64,000 nucleotides of DNA from Sphingobacterium corticibacter (GTDB lineage Bacteria > Bacteroidota > Bacteroidia > Sphingobacteriales > Sphingobacteriaceae), in NCBI RefSeq assembly GCF_003076635.1, contig NZ_QDKG01000007.1, positions 1 through 64,000 of the forward strand, written 5' to 3'. Each line of letters starts with the position of its first letter. Within the stretch, counting starts at the first letter, position 1. The notes under the pieces were generated by a model. It worked only from the letters and a program-made list of their open reading frames with translations. It was not told where the DNA came from and did no database searches. Positions 45,942 to 54,745 of the stretch are shown in pieces. Both the position numbers and the translations under genes were made by a program.

Positions 45942-46892
45942 TTAGGCCATGATTTGTGTCAATGCCTGATCCACATTTTCTTGTATACGCTCGTTGACAG
46001 CTCCTGCTTCTGGATATACGAATTGCTCGCCCGTGATGTGCTCATACAATTCTATATAACGCGCCGAAATCGATGAGATCACTTCTTCGGTCATCTCGGG
46101 CACTTGCTGTCCGTCTTTCCCTTGAAACCCGTTATCCATCAACCATTGGCGTACAAATTCTTTGGAAAGTTGCTTTTGCGACGTTCCCGAAGCTTGGCGT
46201 TCCTCGTAGCCTTCTGCATAGAAATAACGAGAAGAATCTGGCGTATGAATCTCGTCGATCAAATAGATCTGTCCGTCTTTTTTGCCAAACTCATATTTTG
46301 TATCCACCAAGATCAAACCGCGTTCGTGCGCGATCTCGGTACCACGTTGGAATAATGCTCTGGTGTATTTTTCCAGTTGCACATAATCTTCATCGCTTAC
46401 GATGCCTTTAGCCAGAATATCTTCTCTGGAGATGTCTTCATCATGTCCTACTGCCGCTTTTGTCGTTGGTGTAATGATTGGCTCTGGTAGTTTATCGTTC
46501 TCTTTCAAACCTTCTGGCAAGGTCACGCCACACAATAAACGACCACCTTCGCGATACGTACGCCAAGCATGACCTGAAAGATATCCACGAATGACCATCT
46601 CAACTTTAAATGGCTCGCAAGCACGACCAATGGTAACACTTGGATCCGGCGTGCTCAATACCCAATTTGGCAAAATATCTGCTGTTGCGGCTAAAAATTT
46701 GGCAGCAATCTGATTTAGCACTTGCCCTTTGTGCGGAATTGGTTTTGGTAACACGACATCGAAAGCAGAAATGCGATCCGATGCAATCATCACCAAATAC
46801 TGATGATCAATAGTATATACATCGCGCACCTTGCCTCTGTAAAAAGCAGTTTGTTTATTGAATTTAAAGTTCGTTTCGTTTATTGCGTTCAT
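45942..46892 (-). CDS. purC: SAICAR synthase
   Basis: A 316-residue phosphoribosylaminoimidazole-succinocarboxamide synthase of the longer type (E. coli PurC is about 237 residues; yeast Ade1 about 306). Marks are [82 protein letters not shown] and the C-terminal [13 protein letters not shown]. It joins CAIR and aspartate in purine synthesis. It lies between phoH (86 bases upstream) and the STAS-rnz pair on one strand. A weak TACTTTAG element sits in the gap to phoH. Confidence 0.95.
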   Translation of the reverse strand: MNAINETNFKFNKQTAFYRGKVRDVYTIDHQYLVMIASDRISAFDVVLPKPIPHKGQVLNQIAAKFLAATADILPNWVLSTPDPSVTIGRACEPFKVEMVIRGYLSGHAWRTYREGGRLLCGVTLPEGLKENDKLPEPIITPTTKAAVGHDEDISREDILAKGIVSDEDYVQLEKYTRALFQRGTEIAHERGLILVDTKYEFGKKDGQIYLIDEIHTPDSSRYFYAEGYEERQASGTSQKQLSKEFVRQWLMDNGFQGKDGQQVPEMTEEVISSISARYIELYEHITGEQFVYPEAGAVNERIQENVDQALTQIMA

Positions 46893-46978
46893 TCTAAAAA
46901 GCAGTTTTTTGACTTGATCCCATGCCTGGTAGACGATGGAGGGACTAAAGTACGAAGTTTTCAGGAAAGAGTAGCGCG

Positions 46979-47965
46979 TTACGATGGTTTGATGTCACCA
47001 TATGCTTCTAGGATCCTTTTCACCAACTTATGCCGCACTACATCGGAGCCTGTGAGATGTACAATATCAATTCCTTCAATGTTATCCAACAAATTGATCG
47101 CCGTTGCCAATCCCGATTGCGATTTCTTCGGCAAGTCGATCTGTGTCAAGTCACCCGTTACGATAAACTTTGCCGTAGGCCCCATCCGCGTCAGAAACAT
47201 TTTGAGCTGCATATCAGTTGCATTTTGCGCCTCGTCCAAGATCACAAAGCAATTGTCCAAAGTACGGCCACGCATGAATGCCAAAGGCGCTACTTCGATC
47301 GTTCTGTTTTCCAGATAACCTTTGAGTTTTTCGACAGGAATCATATCGTCCAAGGCATCATAAAGTGGTCGTAAATACGGATCTACCTTTTCTTTCAAAT
47401 CACCCGGCAAGAAACCTAGATTCTCGCCCGCTTCGACCGCAGGCCGTGTCAGGATGATTCGTTTGATCTCTTTATTGCGCAAAGCGCGAACGGCTAGGGC
47501 AACGGCAGTATACGTTTTTCCTGTTCCGGCAGGGCCAACAGCAAATAGGATATCATTTTTATGAATGCTATCAACCATTTTTCGCTGATTGGGCGTACGA
47601 GCGCGTACAATAATACCATTGGTACCATACACAATCGGTTCGCCACGCGACAAAGCAGGATCAGCTATTGCGGCAGCCTCTTTCGAAGCGTTGTTGAGAA
47701 TGGGTGCGGGCACCACATCGCTCACAATGCTTTCCAGATCCAGCGCCGACAGATTTTGCAACCGTTGTACATGAGCCAATACCTTCTCAAAAGTCTGATT
47801 GAATAGCAATTGCTCTTTTTCCTCTCCTAACACCTTCAGTTCATCACCTCGGGCGATCAGCCGCACTTTAGGAAACACTTTCTTTAAAAATTCGTAGTTC
47901 TCGTTTTGGGCACCCCAAAGCGTTACAAGATTGACGTCTTCCAGTCGAATAACTAATTCACTCAA
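46979..47965 (-). CDS. PhoH-family ATPase
   Basis: A 328-residue PhoH-like P-loop protein. The Walker A is [20 protein letters not shown] (about residues 142-161), followed by [47 protein letters not shown] (Walker B) and [14 protein letters not shown]. An N-terminal KH-like extension of about 110 residues is present. PhoH proteins are linked to RNA metabolism and phosphate stress; the exact role is unsettled. Translation appears to start at TTG (47965), since there is no nearby ATG and a purine-rich AAAGGAAAG stands just upstream. Confidence 0.9.
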   Translation of the reverse strand: MSELVIRLEDVNLVTLWGAQNENYEFLKKVFPKVRLIARGDELKVLGEEKEQLLFNQTFEKVLAHVQRLQNLSALDLESIVSDVVPAPILNNASKEAAAIADPALSRGEPIVYGTNGIIVRARTPNQRKMVDSIHKNDILFAVGPAGTGKTYTAVALAVRALRNKEIKRIILTRPAVEAGENLGFLPGDLKEKVDPYLRPLYDALDDMIPVEKLKGYLENRTIEVAPLAFMRGRTLDNCFVILDEAQNATDMQLKMFLTRMGPTAKFIVTGDLTQIDLPKKSQSGLATAINLLDNIEGIDIVHLTGSDVVRHKLVKRILEAYGDIKPS

Positions 47966-48120
47966 TTTTACTTTCCTTTAAGGTAAAAAACTTCTACATA
48001 CTCCTGTGTACTAAAATAACATTCTTGGATTTACTTTACGCTATATTACTCTTTTATTTTTTTAAACAAACTGTGTGCAAAGATTTAGAACTACGCACTG
48101 TGCATGGCCAGAGATTTTGT

Positions 48121-48128
48121 TACTTTTG
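48121..48128 (+). promoter_or_regulatory. Promoter -7 element for the SAM adenosyltransferase-family gene
   Basis: TACTTTTG, an exact TAnnTTTG match, 89 bases before the start at 48218. It lies within a 252-base divergent region shared with phoH. Confidence 0.38.
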
Positions 48129-48217
48129 TAGCTTAGTCATTTCTGAATAAGATTTGATGCATCGCTATCTACCGAAACGAAAACAGGGACTGGATAGATA
48201 GCTCTCAGATTGTGCAT

Positions 48218-49003
48218 ATGGGCGTAATTACTTTAACGACAGATTTAGGACATCGAGATTTCTATCAGGCAGCACTGAAGGGAAGTATCCTTACGTTGTT
48301 GCCTAATGTCAATTTAGTGGATATTACGCACGAAATCCCTTCATTCAACATACAGCACGCGGCATTCGTCATTAATAATGCGTATCGTTATTTCCCACCA
48401 GACACGGTTCATCTGATTGGTATCGACACCGTCTTCTTAGAGGGATCACGTTACATCGCGATGAAATTTCGTGGGCACTACTTCGTGGGAGCCGACAACG
48501 GTATCTTCGGAATTATTCTAGGGGAAGAACAAGCGGACGAAGTCGTGGAAATCAACATCATGCAAGATCTTCGTTATCTGCATTTTCCATTGGCCGACAT
48601 CTTGACCAAAGCTGCCTGCCACATTGCTAGCGGCGGCTCGCTTCAAGAAATTGGATTGCACATAGATAATCCAGTGCTAAAGGGTACTTTGCAGCCGGTG
48701 TATACAGCCGACACGATCAAAGGGCATGTAAGTTACATTGACTCGTTTGGCAATGTCATCAGCAACATCAGCAAGGACCTGTTCAACCGAGTGCAGGCCA
48801 GCAGAGCATTCACCTTACGATTCAAGCGCAATGAGACCATTACGCAGCTATGTTGGCATTATAATGAAGTATCTGAGGGAGAGAAGCTTTGTCTCTTCGG
48901 TATTAGTAATTTCTTAGAAATCGCGATCAATAAGGGCAATGCCAGCAATTTACTTGGTCTACATCAAGATGAGAGTATATTGGTCGAGTTTTCTAATAAG
49001 TGA
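48218..49003 (+). CDS. SAM hydroxide adenosyltransferase (DUF62/chlorinase-fluorinase family)
   Basis: A 261-residue protein of the family that uses water to split S-adenosylmethionine into adenosine and methionine; halogenases of the same fold are rare exceptions. Marks are ITLTTDLGHRDFYQAALKGSIL with the ribose-binding Asp, LVDITHEIPSFNIQHAAFVI, VGADNGIFG and GHVSYIDSFGNVISNIS. I chose the ATG at 48218 (MGVITLTTD); a GTG two codons earlier is also in frame. Its physiological role is not settled. It is followed by a small membrane protein and an ABC exporter on the same strand. Confidence 0.9.
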   Translation: MGVITLTTDLGHRDFYQAALKGSILTLLPNVNLVDITHEIPSFNIQHAAFVINNAYRYFPPDTVHLIGIDTVFLEGSRYIAMKFRGHYFVGADNGIFGIILGEEQADEVVEINIMQDLRYLHFPLADILTKAACHIASGGSLQEIGLHIDNPVLKGTLQPVYTADTIKGHVSYIDSFGNVISNISKDLFNRVQASRAFTLRFKRNETITQLCWHYNEVSEGEKLCLFGISNFLEIAINKGNASNLLGLHQDESILVEFSNK

Positions 49004-49037
49004 TCAGGGAGTACCAACGCTATAATAACATCAATTC

Positions 49038-49604
49038 ATGGCTACAAAAAATAAATCGGGGCTGCTTCGGATCATAGCATTGAGCACTTTGCTGCTTTGC
49101 TTGGGAATGTCTGCCAACTTTGCTCAAATAAAAAGTACCGTAGATTCGGCATCTTACGAAACACAGCGTGCAAAAGTAAATAGCTTATTGGAGCAGCGGA
49201 AACAGAAGTTTGGTGAGTTCGATCAATCCGTGCTTAAAAAATCGGGTGTATTTGGCCTTTTTAAATCGAAGCGCGATATGCAGCAATCCATCGATATCTT
49301 GAAAGCGGTGGTGATCAATGACAATCATATCTTCATAGAGACTAAAAAGCTCTTGAGCATGAAAGATTTTGAAAAAGATCACTTTCAACGATTGGCCGAT
49401 GAATACGACACACGATCTTCTGCTTACATGCGCACGATCACCAAACTACAGACGGAAAATGAGAAACTGCGTAGCCAAGTGGGCAGCTTAGACGCAGAAG
49501 ATCATCAGAATAACGTGTGGCTTTATCTACTTAGTATCGTAACGCTGGCGCTAATAATCTACATCATTTACCTGCAAAAGCGGATTTCTACCGCCAAAAA
49601 GTGA
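49038..49604 (+). CDS. Periplasmic coiled-coil protein with two membrane segments, unassigned
   Basis: A 188-residue protein that I do not recognise. An N-terminal signal or anchor segment (about residues 10-29, ending NFAQ) is followed by a Lys/Glu/Gln-rich helical region (about 35-150) with coiled-coil character (KLQTENEKLRSQVGSLDAED), then a transmembrane segment (about 160-178, WLYLLSIVTLALIIYIIYL) and a short basic tail. If the first segment is cleaved, the helical domain would project into the periplasm from a C-terminal anchor. It sits between the SAM adenosyltransferase and ABC exporter genes. Confidence 0.75.
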   Translation: MATKNKSGLLRIIALSTLLLCLGMSANFAQIKSTVDSASYETQRAKVNSLLEQRKQKFGEFDQSVLKKSGVFGLFKSKRDMQQSIDILKAVVINDNHIFIETKKLLSMKDFEKDHFQRLADEYDTRSSAYMRTITKLQTENEKLRSQVGSLDAEDHQNNVWLYLLSIVTLALIIYIIYLQKRISTAKK

Positions 49605-49637
49605 CGGAACTCTGATAGGTAACATAGGATTAATGGC

Positions 49638-49645
49638 TAAATTTG
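49638..49645 (+). promoter_or_regulatory. Promoter -7 element for the ABC exporter gene
   Basis: TAAATTTG, an exact TAnnTTTG match, 33 bases before the ATG at 49679. No TTTG is found at the expected distance upstream. Confidence 0.4.
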
Positions 49646-49678
49646 TGCGTCCTCTGATAATCGGGGATAGTGGATGAA

Positions 49679-51514
49679 ATGGCGAGACAACGATTAAATA
49701 GTGGCAATAACAACGGAGAAGATCTACCTAAGCCAAAATTGAATTTAGACGTAATGAAGAAGGGTTACCAAATCTTTAGGTATATCCTGCCTTATCGTGC
49801 AAAATTTATTTGGGGGATGGTTTTCTTGATTCTTTCCAGCTTAACGATGTTGACCTTTCCAGCGCTGCTCGGCGCCATGATTGATGCCGCGCAGGGAAAA
49901 CAAAAATACGATTGGTTGCCTGCCAGCATTTTGCAAATCGGACTGATCTCCATGTCCATTCTATTTTTTCAATCAGTCATCTCTTTTTTTCGCATTCGGC
50001 TATTTGTAGAAGTATCTGAAAAAGCGCTGTCTACTATTCGCCAAGAAGTATATCATAAATTGATCGCCTTGCCGATGGATTTTTTCGCCAATCGCCGCGT
50101 CGGCGAATTGAATAGCCGGATATCATCCGATCTTTCCCAAATTCAAGATACGATGACTACCACATTGGCGGAGTTACTTCGCCAAACAATCAGCTTGGCA
50201 TTTGGCGTTGCCCTACTCGTGTTTGTATCGGCTAAATTGGCTTTAATGAATCTGGCTATTTTGCCCATCATCGTACTGACAGGCTTCGTATTCGGAAAAT
50301 TCATCCGCAAAATATCGAAAGAAACACAGGATAAATTGGCGGACTCCAATGCCATCGTGCAGGAAACGCTGTCGGGCATTTCTAATGTAAAAGCTTTTGT
50401 AAACGAATACCGGGAAACCACACGCTATGCCGATAAGTTATGCGAGGTCGTTAGCTTGGCGGTGCGTGGCGCGACTTTCCGTGGCGTCTTTGCTTCTTTT
50501 ATTATTTTCTGCGTATTTGGCGCTGCCATAGTCGTCATTTGGTACGGCGCTACATTGGTATCGCAAGGCGACATCACCGTTGGTGATCTAACGACATATA
50601 TACTGTATTCCATGTTTGTAGCGGGTTCTATGGGTAGTTTTCCAGAATTATATGCTAACGTACAAAGAGCCGTAGGTGCTAGTGAGCGAGTCTTGGAAAT
50701 ATTAACGGAGAAACAAGAGAAATTAGATATATCTGCCGAGAATAGAGTGATTAAGAAAGTAATTCGTGGCGACGTGACTTTCAGCAATGTAGGATTCTCC
50801 TATCCTACGCGACCGGATATCCAAACGTTGAAAGGCGTGTCATTTCACGTAAGCGCTGGACAGAAATTGGCGATCGTAGGACCAAGCGGCACGGGAAAAT
50901 CAACTATTGCTTCGCTAATCCTGCAGTTTTATGATCCTAAAAGTGGCACCGTGCTATATGACGGTGTGCCTGCGGAAGATTTTTCACTCACGGATATCCG
51001 TAATCAGGTCGCGATTGTTCCACAAGATGTCCTGCTTTTTGGCGGTACGATTGCCGAGAATATTGGCTACGGAAAGCTAGAAGCTGATATTGATGCCATC
51101 ACTAATGCCGCTAAAAGATCCAATGCGCATGACTTTATCATGAGCTTCCCAGAAGGATATCAGACCATGGTAGGCGAGCGCGGAGTGAAATTATCGGGTG
51201 GCCAACGCCAACGAATTGCCATTGCGCGGGCTTTATTGAAAGATCCTGCTATCTTGATATTGGATGAAGCGACTTCTTCACTGGATTCAGAATCCGAACG
51301 GTTGGTGCAGCTCGCACTAGAAGAGCTAATGCGCGATCGCACATCAATTATTATTGCTCATCGCTTATCAACCATTCGCGATGCTGATAAGATCCTCGTG
51401 ATCGAAAATGGCGCAGTTTCCGACTCAGGAACACATCAGGAACTAATGTCCAGATGCCAAGGACTTTATCATCATTTATATTCTCTACAATCGCTAGACA
51501 TTGTGGCAGGTTAA
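49679..51514 (+). CDS. ABC exporter, fused permease and ATPase (MsbA/ABCB type)
   Basis: A 611-residue half-transporter. Six transmembrane helices (about residues 30-330, entry FRYILPYRAKFIWGMVFLI) precede the nucleotide-binding domain (about 365-605). Walker A is VGPSGTGKSTIASLI, the Q-loop is IVPQDVLLFGGTI, the signature is VKLSGGQRQRIAIARALL, Walker B is ILILDEATSSLDSES, and the H-loop is IIIAHRLSTIRDADKI; all are intact, so it should work as a homodimer. The substrate is unknown; lipid or drug export is typical. I chose ATG 49679 over the GTG at 49670. A YtxH gene follows. Confidence 0.92.
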   Translation: MARQRLNSGNNNGEDLPKPKLNLDVMKKGYQIFRYILPYRAKFIWGMVFLILSSLTMLTFPALLGAMIDAAQGKQKYDWLPASILQIGLISMSILFFQSVISFFRIRLFVEVSEKALSTIRQEVYHKLIALPMDFFANRRVGELNSRISSDLSQIQDTMTTTLAELLRQTISLAFGVALLVFVSAKLALMNLAILPIIVLTGFVFGKFIRKISKETQDKLADSNAIVQETLSGISNVKAFVNEYRETTRYADKLCEVVSLAVRGATFRGVFASFIIFCVFGAAIVVIWYGATLVSQGDITVGDLTTYILYSMFVAGSMGSFPELYANVQRAVGASERVLEILTEKQEKLDISAENRVIKKVIRGDVTFSNVGFSYPTRPDIQTLKGVSFHVSAGQKLAIVGPSGTGKSTIASLILQFYDPKSGTVLYDGVPAEDFSLTDIRNQVAIVPQDVLLFGGTIAENIGYGKLEADIDAITNAAKRSNAHDFIMSFPEGYQTMVGERGVKLSGGQRQRIAIARALLKDPAILILDEATSSLDSESERLVQLALEELMRDRTSIIIAHRLSTIRDADKILVIENGAVSDSGTHQELMSRCQGLYHHLYSLQSLDIVAG

Positions 51515-51607
51515 AATTTGTTAATTTCACTTTTCTGAAAACCTTTTGGAACATGTCTTGTTTGAAATTTAGAAAACAGATTATTAGATTTTTAAAAGGT
51601 AGAAAGC

Positions 51608-51982
51608 ATGAAAAATAAGAACGGATTAGTAGCCTTTGCACTTTTAGGCTTAGCAGTAGGTACTGCGGCATATTATCTATTGGGTACGGAAGATGGTAAA
51701 AAGCAATTAGACAACGCAAACAAAGGATTGAAGGATCTAACTCGCTCGGTAAAAGAATTATCTAAAAAAGAAGCGAAACGTGCGCGCGAATTTGCAAAAA
51801 CAGCAAAAGAAGATCTAGATGAATTAAGAAGCAAAGCAAAAGATGCCGGCAAACAAGCCATTGACAGAGCTGCTGTAAAAGCCAATGAATGGGCAGACAA
51901 AGCTTCTCAAGCAGCTGGAAACGTAAAAGACGTATCAGGCGAATACGCTTCTAAAGCAAAGTCGGAATTGGACAAAGCGTAA
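51608..51982 (+). CDS. YtxH domain-containing protein
   Basis: A 124-residue protein with one N-terminal transmembrane segment (about residues 7-25, GLVAFALLGLAVGTAAYYLL) followed by a long Lys/Ala/Glu-rich amphipathic helix, including GTEDGKKQLDNANKGLKDL, as in the YtxH/general-stress family. Such proteins are small, often stress-induced and of unknown function. The promoter is not clear. It lies between the ABC exporter and the ccm genes, separately spaced from both. Confidence 0.83.
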   Translation: MKNKNGLVAFALLGLAVGTAAYYLLGTEDGKKQLDNANKGLKDLTRSVKELSKKEAKRAREFAKTAKEDLDELRSKAKDAGKQAIDRAAVKANEWADKASQAAGNVKDVSGEYASKAKSELDKA

Positions 51983-52024
51983 CATTTTTACGCGACACCT
52001 CAACTTCTCCATCATAATCATTAC

Positions 52025-52032
52025 TATCTTTG
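52025..52032 (+). promoter_or_regulatory. Promoter -7 element for ccmB, almost leaderless
   Basis: TATCTTTG, an exact TAnnTTTG match, with only six bases between its end and the ccmB ATG at 52039. If used, transcription would start at or next to the start codon. An alternative is an earlier promoter in the 56-base gap, which I do not see. Confidence 0.4.
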
Positions 52033-52038
52033 TGATGT

Positions 52039-52698
52039 ATGAATTTCTTGGAGCAAGTAAAAGTTTTGGTGATAAAAGATATCATGCTGGAGTGCCGCTC
52101 TAAAGCCGCCATCAACAGCATCTTATTATACGTCGTATCCACAGTATTTGTATGCTATCAAGCATTCAAATCTGTGGATACGCTCGTTTGGAACGCCCTG
52201 TTCTGGATTATATTGCTCTTTGCCTCCATCACAGCGATCTCGCGTGGTTTCACACAGGAAACACAACACCGGTACTTGTATTATTACAGTCTAGTAAATC
52301 CCAAAGCGTTAGTCTTTTCTAAAATTGTATATAATGCCATCTTAATGACCATTATATCTGGGACAGCATTTGTAGTGTACGGTACGATTTTTAAAAGCCC
52401 AATTGAAGATTTATTGCTCTATTTTACCGCTGTCATGTTGGGTGCTATTAGTTTCTCTTCTGTATTCACCATGGTATCTGGCATCAGCGCCAAAACGGGC
52501 AGTAATAGCACGATCATGGCGATACTGAGTTTTCCAGTCATCATCCCTTTATTGATCGTACTGATCAAACTTTCTTTGCATGCCATACAAGGCGTAGAAC
52601 GCGCTGCCAGCACCAGCGAGTTATTTGTTTTGATTGCGATTAATGTCATCACGATTGCTATTTCTTTATTGTTATTTCCTTACCTTTGGCGAGATTAA
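52039..52698 (+). CDS. ccmB: Haem exporter membrane subunit CcmB
   Basis: A 219-residue inner-membrane protein with six transmembrane helices, the permease of the CcmAB ABC complex of cytochrome c maturation System I. Marks are the N-terminal VKVLVIKDIMLECRSKAAIN, ITAISRGFTQETQHR and SGISAKTGSNSTIMAILSFPVIIPLL. The ATPase ccmA is not adjacent; ccmC and a ccmD-like gene follow, so the cluster is partial. Confidence 0.9.
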   Translation: MNFLEQVKVLVIKDIMLECRSKAAINSILLYVVSTVFVCYQAFKSVDTLVWNALFWIILLFASITAISRGFTQETQHRYLYYYSLVNPKALVFSKIVYNAILMTIISGTAFVVYGTIFKSPIEDLLLYFTAVMLGAISFSSVFTMVSGISAKTGSNSTIMAILSFPVIIPLLIVLIKLSLHAIQGVERAASTSELFVLIAINVITIAISLLLFPYLWRD

Positions 52699-52720
52699 AA
52701 TCTTGTTTTCTTAAAATAAT

Positions 52721-53398
52721 ATGAGAAAAACCTGGTGGAAAATATTGGCGGTAATCATGGTGGGCAGCTCCGTCATAGCCGGATTATTAGGCCCTGTTCC
52801 TGAACTTCCTATACTCAACGAAACGATCCGCAACGTGTACTATCACGTGCCGATGTGGTTTGCGATGATCTTTCTGTACCTAATCTCTGTTGTATACAGT
52901 ATCAAATATTTGGGATCATCTGACAGAAAGCACGATCTGATTGCCGTAGAAGCAGTAAACACGGGTATTTTGTTTTGTGGACTCGGTTTGTTGACGGGCA
53001 TGCTTTGGGGTTATATAACTTGGGGCGATCCTTGGCCCAACGATCCGAAACTAAATGGTTCTGCTATCGCGACGCTCATGTACCTCGCTTATTTGGTACT
53101 GAGAAATGCGTTGGAAGAAGAACAAAAACGCGCCAAAATATCAGCAATCTACAACATCTTCGCCTTTCCGGTGATGATTGTACTCATTTATATATTACCA
53201 AAACTGACGGATTCTTTGCATCCAGGCAGCGGTGGTAACTCGACGATTGGCAGTTTGGATATGGACAATTATATGCGTCCAGTATTCTACACGGCAGCCA
53301 TCGGCTGGATCTTGATTGGTGTTTGGATAGGCACCATGCGATACCGAATTCGATTGATCGAGGAACAGGAAGACACTTTTGATAATTCAGCAGCTTAG
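52721..53398 (+). CDS. ccmC: Haem handling protein CcmC
   Basis: A 225-residue membrane protein with six transmembrane helices. The external haem-ligand histidines appear in NVYYHVPMWFAMIF and DSLHPGSGG, and the tryptophan-rich haem-binding segment is LLTGMLWGYITWGDPWPNDPK. CcmC presents haem to CcmE for periplasmic cytochrome c assembly. It lies 22 bases after ccmB and six before the ccmD-like gene. Confidence 0.92.
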   Translation: MRKTWWKILAVIMVGSSVIAGLLGPVPELPILNETIRNVYYHVPMWFAMIFLYLISVVYSIKYLGSSDRKHDLIAVEAVNTGILFCGLGLLTGMLWGYITWGDPWPNDPKLNGSAIATLMYLAYLVLRNALEEEQKRAKISAIYNIFAFPVMIVLIYILPKLTDSLHPGSGGNSTIGSLDMDNYMRPVFYTAAIGWILIGVWIGTMRYRIRLIEEQEDTFDNSAA

Positions 53399-53404
53399 CA
53401 TCTT

Positions 53405-53608
53405 ATGAAAAAACAAATTACGCTAATCGTAGGAATGATGTTGGCGATCATGCAGGCCATGGCGCAACCGGTAGAAATGGCTACTACGCTACGCTCCGAA
53501 GGAAAGATTTACATAGTAGTCGCAGTCATGTTGATTATTTTTGTTGGCGTTGCCGCCTACCTTTTCACATTGGATCGTCGTGTTGCCAAATTGGAGAAAA
53601 GAAAGTAA
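53405..53608 (+). CDS. CcmD-like small membrane protein
   Basis: A 67-residue protein with a cleavable-looking N-terminal segment (to about residue 20, QAMAQP) and one transmembrane helix (about 34-54, YIVVAVMLIIFVGVAAYLF) followed by LDRRVAKLEKRK. CcmD of other bacteria is a similar small protein with a single helix and charged tail; here the assignment rests on size, topology and its position right after ccmC. Confidence 0.78.
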   Translation: MKKQITLIVGMMLAIMQAMAQPVEMATTLRSEGKIYIVVAVMLIIFVGVAAYLFTLDRRVAKLEKRK

Positions 53609-53620
53609 TCCACGTTGCCC

Positions 53621-54604
53621 ATGATCATAAGCCAACACCGTAATCTATCGGCACTTAATATACTTCTGGTAGCGGTCGTTGGATTAATTCTGTGCTTGGG
53701 TGTATTCTTGCAATTGCCAGATAAGCTCGAGCCGATTCTACTCGAGCCAGCACTACACAATCTCATCGGCTTTCAAATCGGTGACCGTCTTCCGCCCTAT
53801 CTCAATGTGCTTATTACGTTGATTCTGACACTCTTTCAGGCATTTCAGCTCAATCGGGTCATTAACTATTATAACTTTCTGGGCAAACCGAGCTTTCTCA
53901 CGGCGCTGATGTTTATGACATTGGTAAGCTTGTTTCTTCCTTTTTTAGTGCTATCGCCAACGCTAATTTGTAATTTTTTAACCATTTGGATGCTTTCCAA
54001 GTTGTTTAAGATATACAAGCTAAGCAATATACAAGGTCGCATGTTTGATCTAGGCATCATCGTAGCCCTGGGGAGCTTAATCTATTTGCCTTTTACAATC
54101 ATGTTATTATTATTGTGGGCAAGCTTACTCATATTTAGACCTTTCGATTGGAGGGAATGGGTCACGCCACTGTTGGGTTTTATTACAATTTACTTTTTAA
54201 TCGGTGTTGCTTATTATTGGAATTATCGGTTTGATGATTTTCTGCTCATTTTTTCGCCATTTACAACGCCATTTAGCACCTCGATACACGTAGACTATTA
54301 CGATCTAATTGCATTGGCGCCAGTCGTGATTGCGATGTTGTTGTTTCTGGGCGTTTTAAAGGATCAATATTTTAAAAGTGTGGTGCATGTACGCAAGTCT
54401 TTCAAACTGCTATTCTATATGTTAATATTAATAGCCGTATCATTCTATTTGGACGCCGGCATTACGATTAACCATTTCTTGCTCTGCGTACCACCGCTTT
54501 CGATCTACCTTGCTTATTATTTCACACACGCAAAAAGCAAATGGATCTTCGAATCGGTTTACCTTTTAATAATAGCAGGCATCATTTGCTCCCAATTTCT
54601 GTAA
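53621..54604 (+). CDS. DUF6427 family polytopic membrane protein
   Basis: A 327-residue integral membrane protein with about ten transmembrane helices and short loops, of a family found in Bacteroidota (DUF6427) whose function is unknown. Features include an amphipathic start (MIISQHRNLSALNIL), a FRPFDWREWVTPLLGF loop and a late FYLDAGITINHFLLCVPPLSIYLAYYF. I chose the ATG at 53621; the frame also has a TTG two codons before it. It lies 12 bases after the ccmD-like gene and is followed by an outer-membrane protein and lptC, an order that hints at an envelope role (inference). Confidence 0.78.
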   Translation: MIISQHRNLSALNILLVAVVGLILCLGVFLQLPDKLEPILLEPALHNLIGFQIGDRLPPYLNVLITLILTLFQAFQLNRVINYYNFLGKPSFLTALMFMTLVSLFLPFLVLSPTLICNFLTIWMLSKLFKIYKLSNIQGRMFDLGIIVALGSLIYLPFTIMLLLLWASLLIFRPFDWREWVTPLLGFITIYFLIGVAYYWNYRFDDFLLIFSPFTTPFSTSIHVDYYDLIALAPVVIAMLLFLGVLKDQYFKSVVHVRKSFKLLFYMLILIAVSFYLDAGITINHFLLCVPPLSIYLAYYFTHAKSKWIFESVYLLIIAGIICSQFL

Positions 54605-54670
54605 AAAACTGAACAGCAGCTGTTTAACCTTTTTTAACAAGATAATCAGGCGAATGCGTTAAAATTTAAA

Positions 54671-54678
54671 TAGTTTTG
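54671..54678 (+). promoter_or_regulatory. Promoter -7 element for the outer-membrane protein gene
   Basis: TAGTTTTG, an exact TAnnTTTG match, 67 bases before the TTG start at 54746. No TTTG is visible at the usual distance upstream. Confidence 0.38.
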
Positions 54679-54745
54679 TACCAAAATTTCACCTGAAAAT
54701 ATTCGAAATCGGGGTGGATACCGAGAACACTTAATATAACACGCG

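Noticed and set aside
48218-49003. Possible halogenase in the SAM chlorinase/fluorinase family
   Set aside because: Nothing points to halide chemistry, and the great majority of this family uses water.
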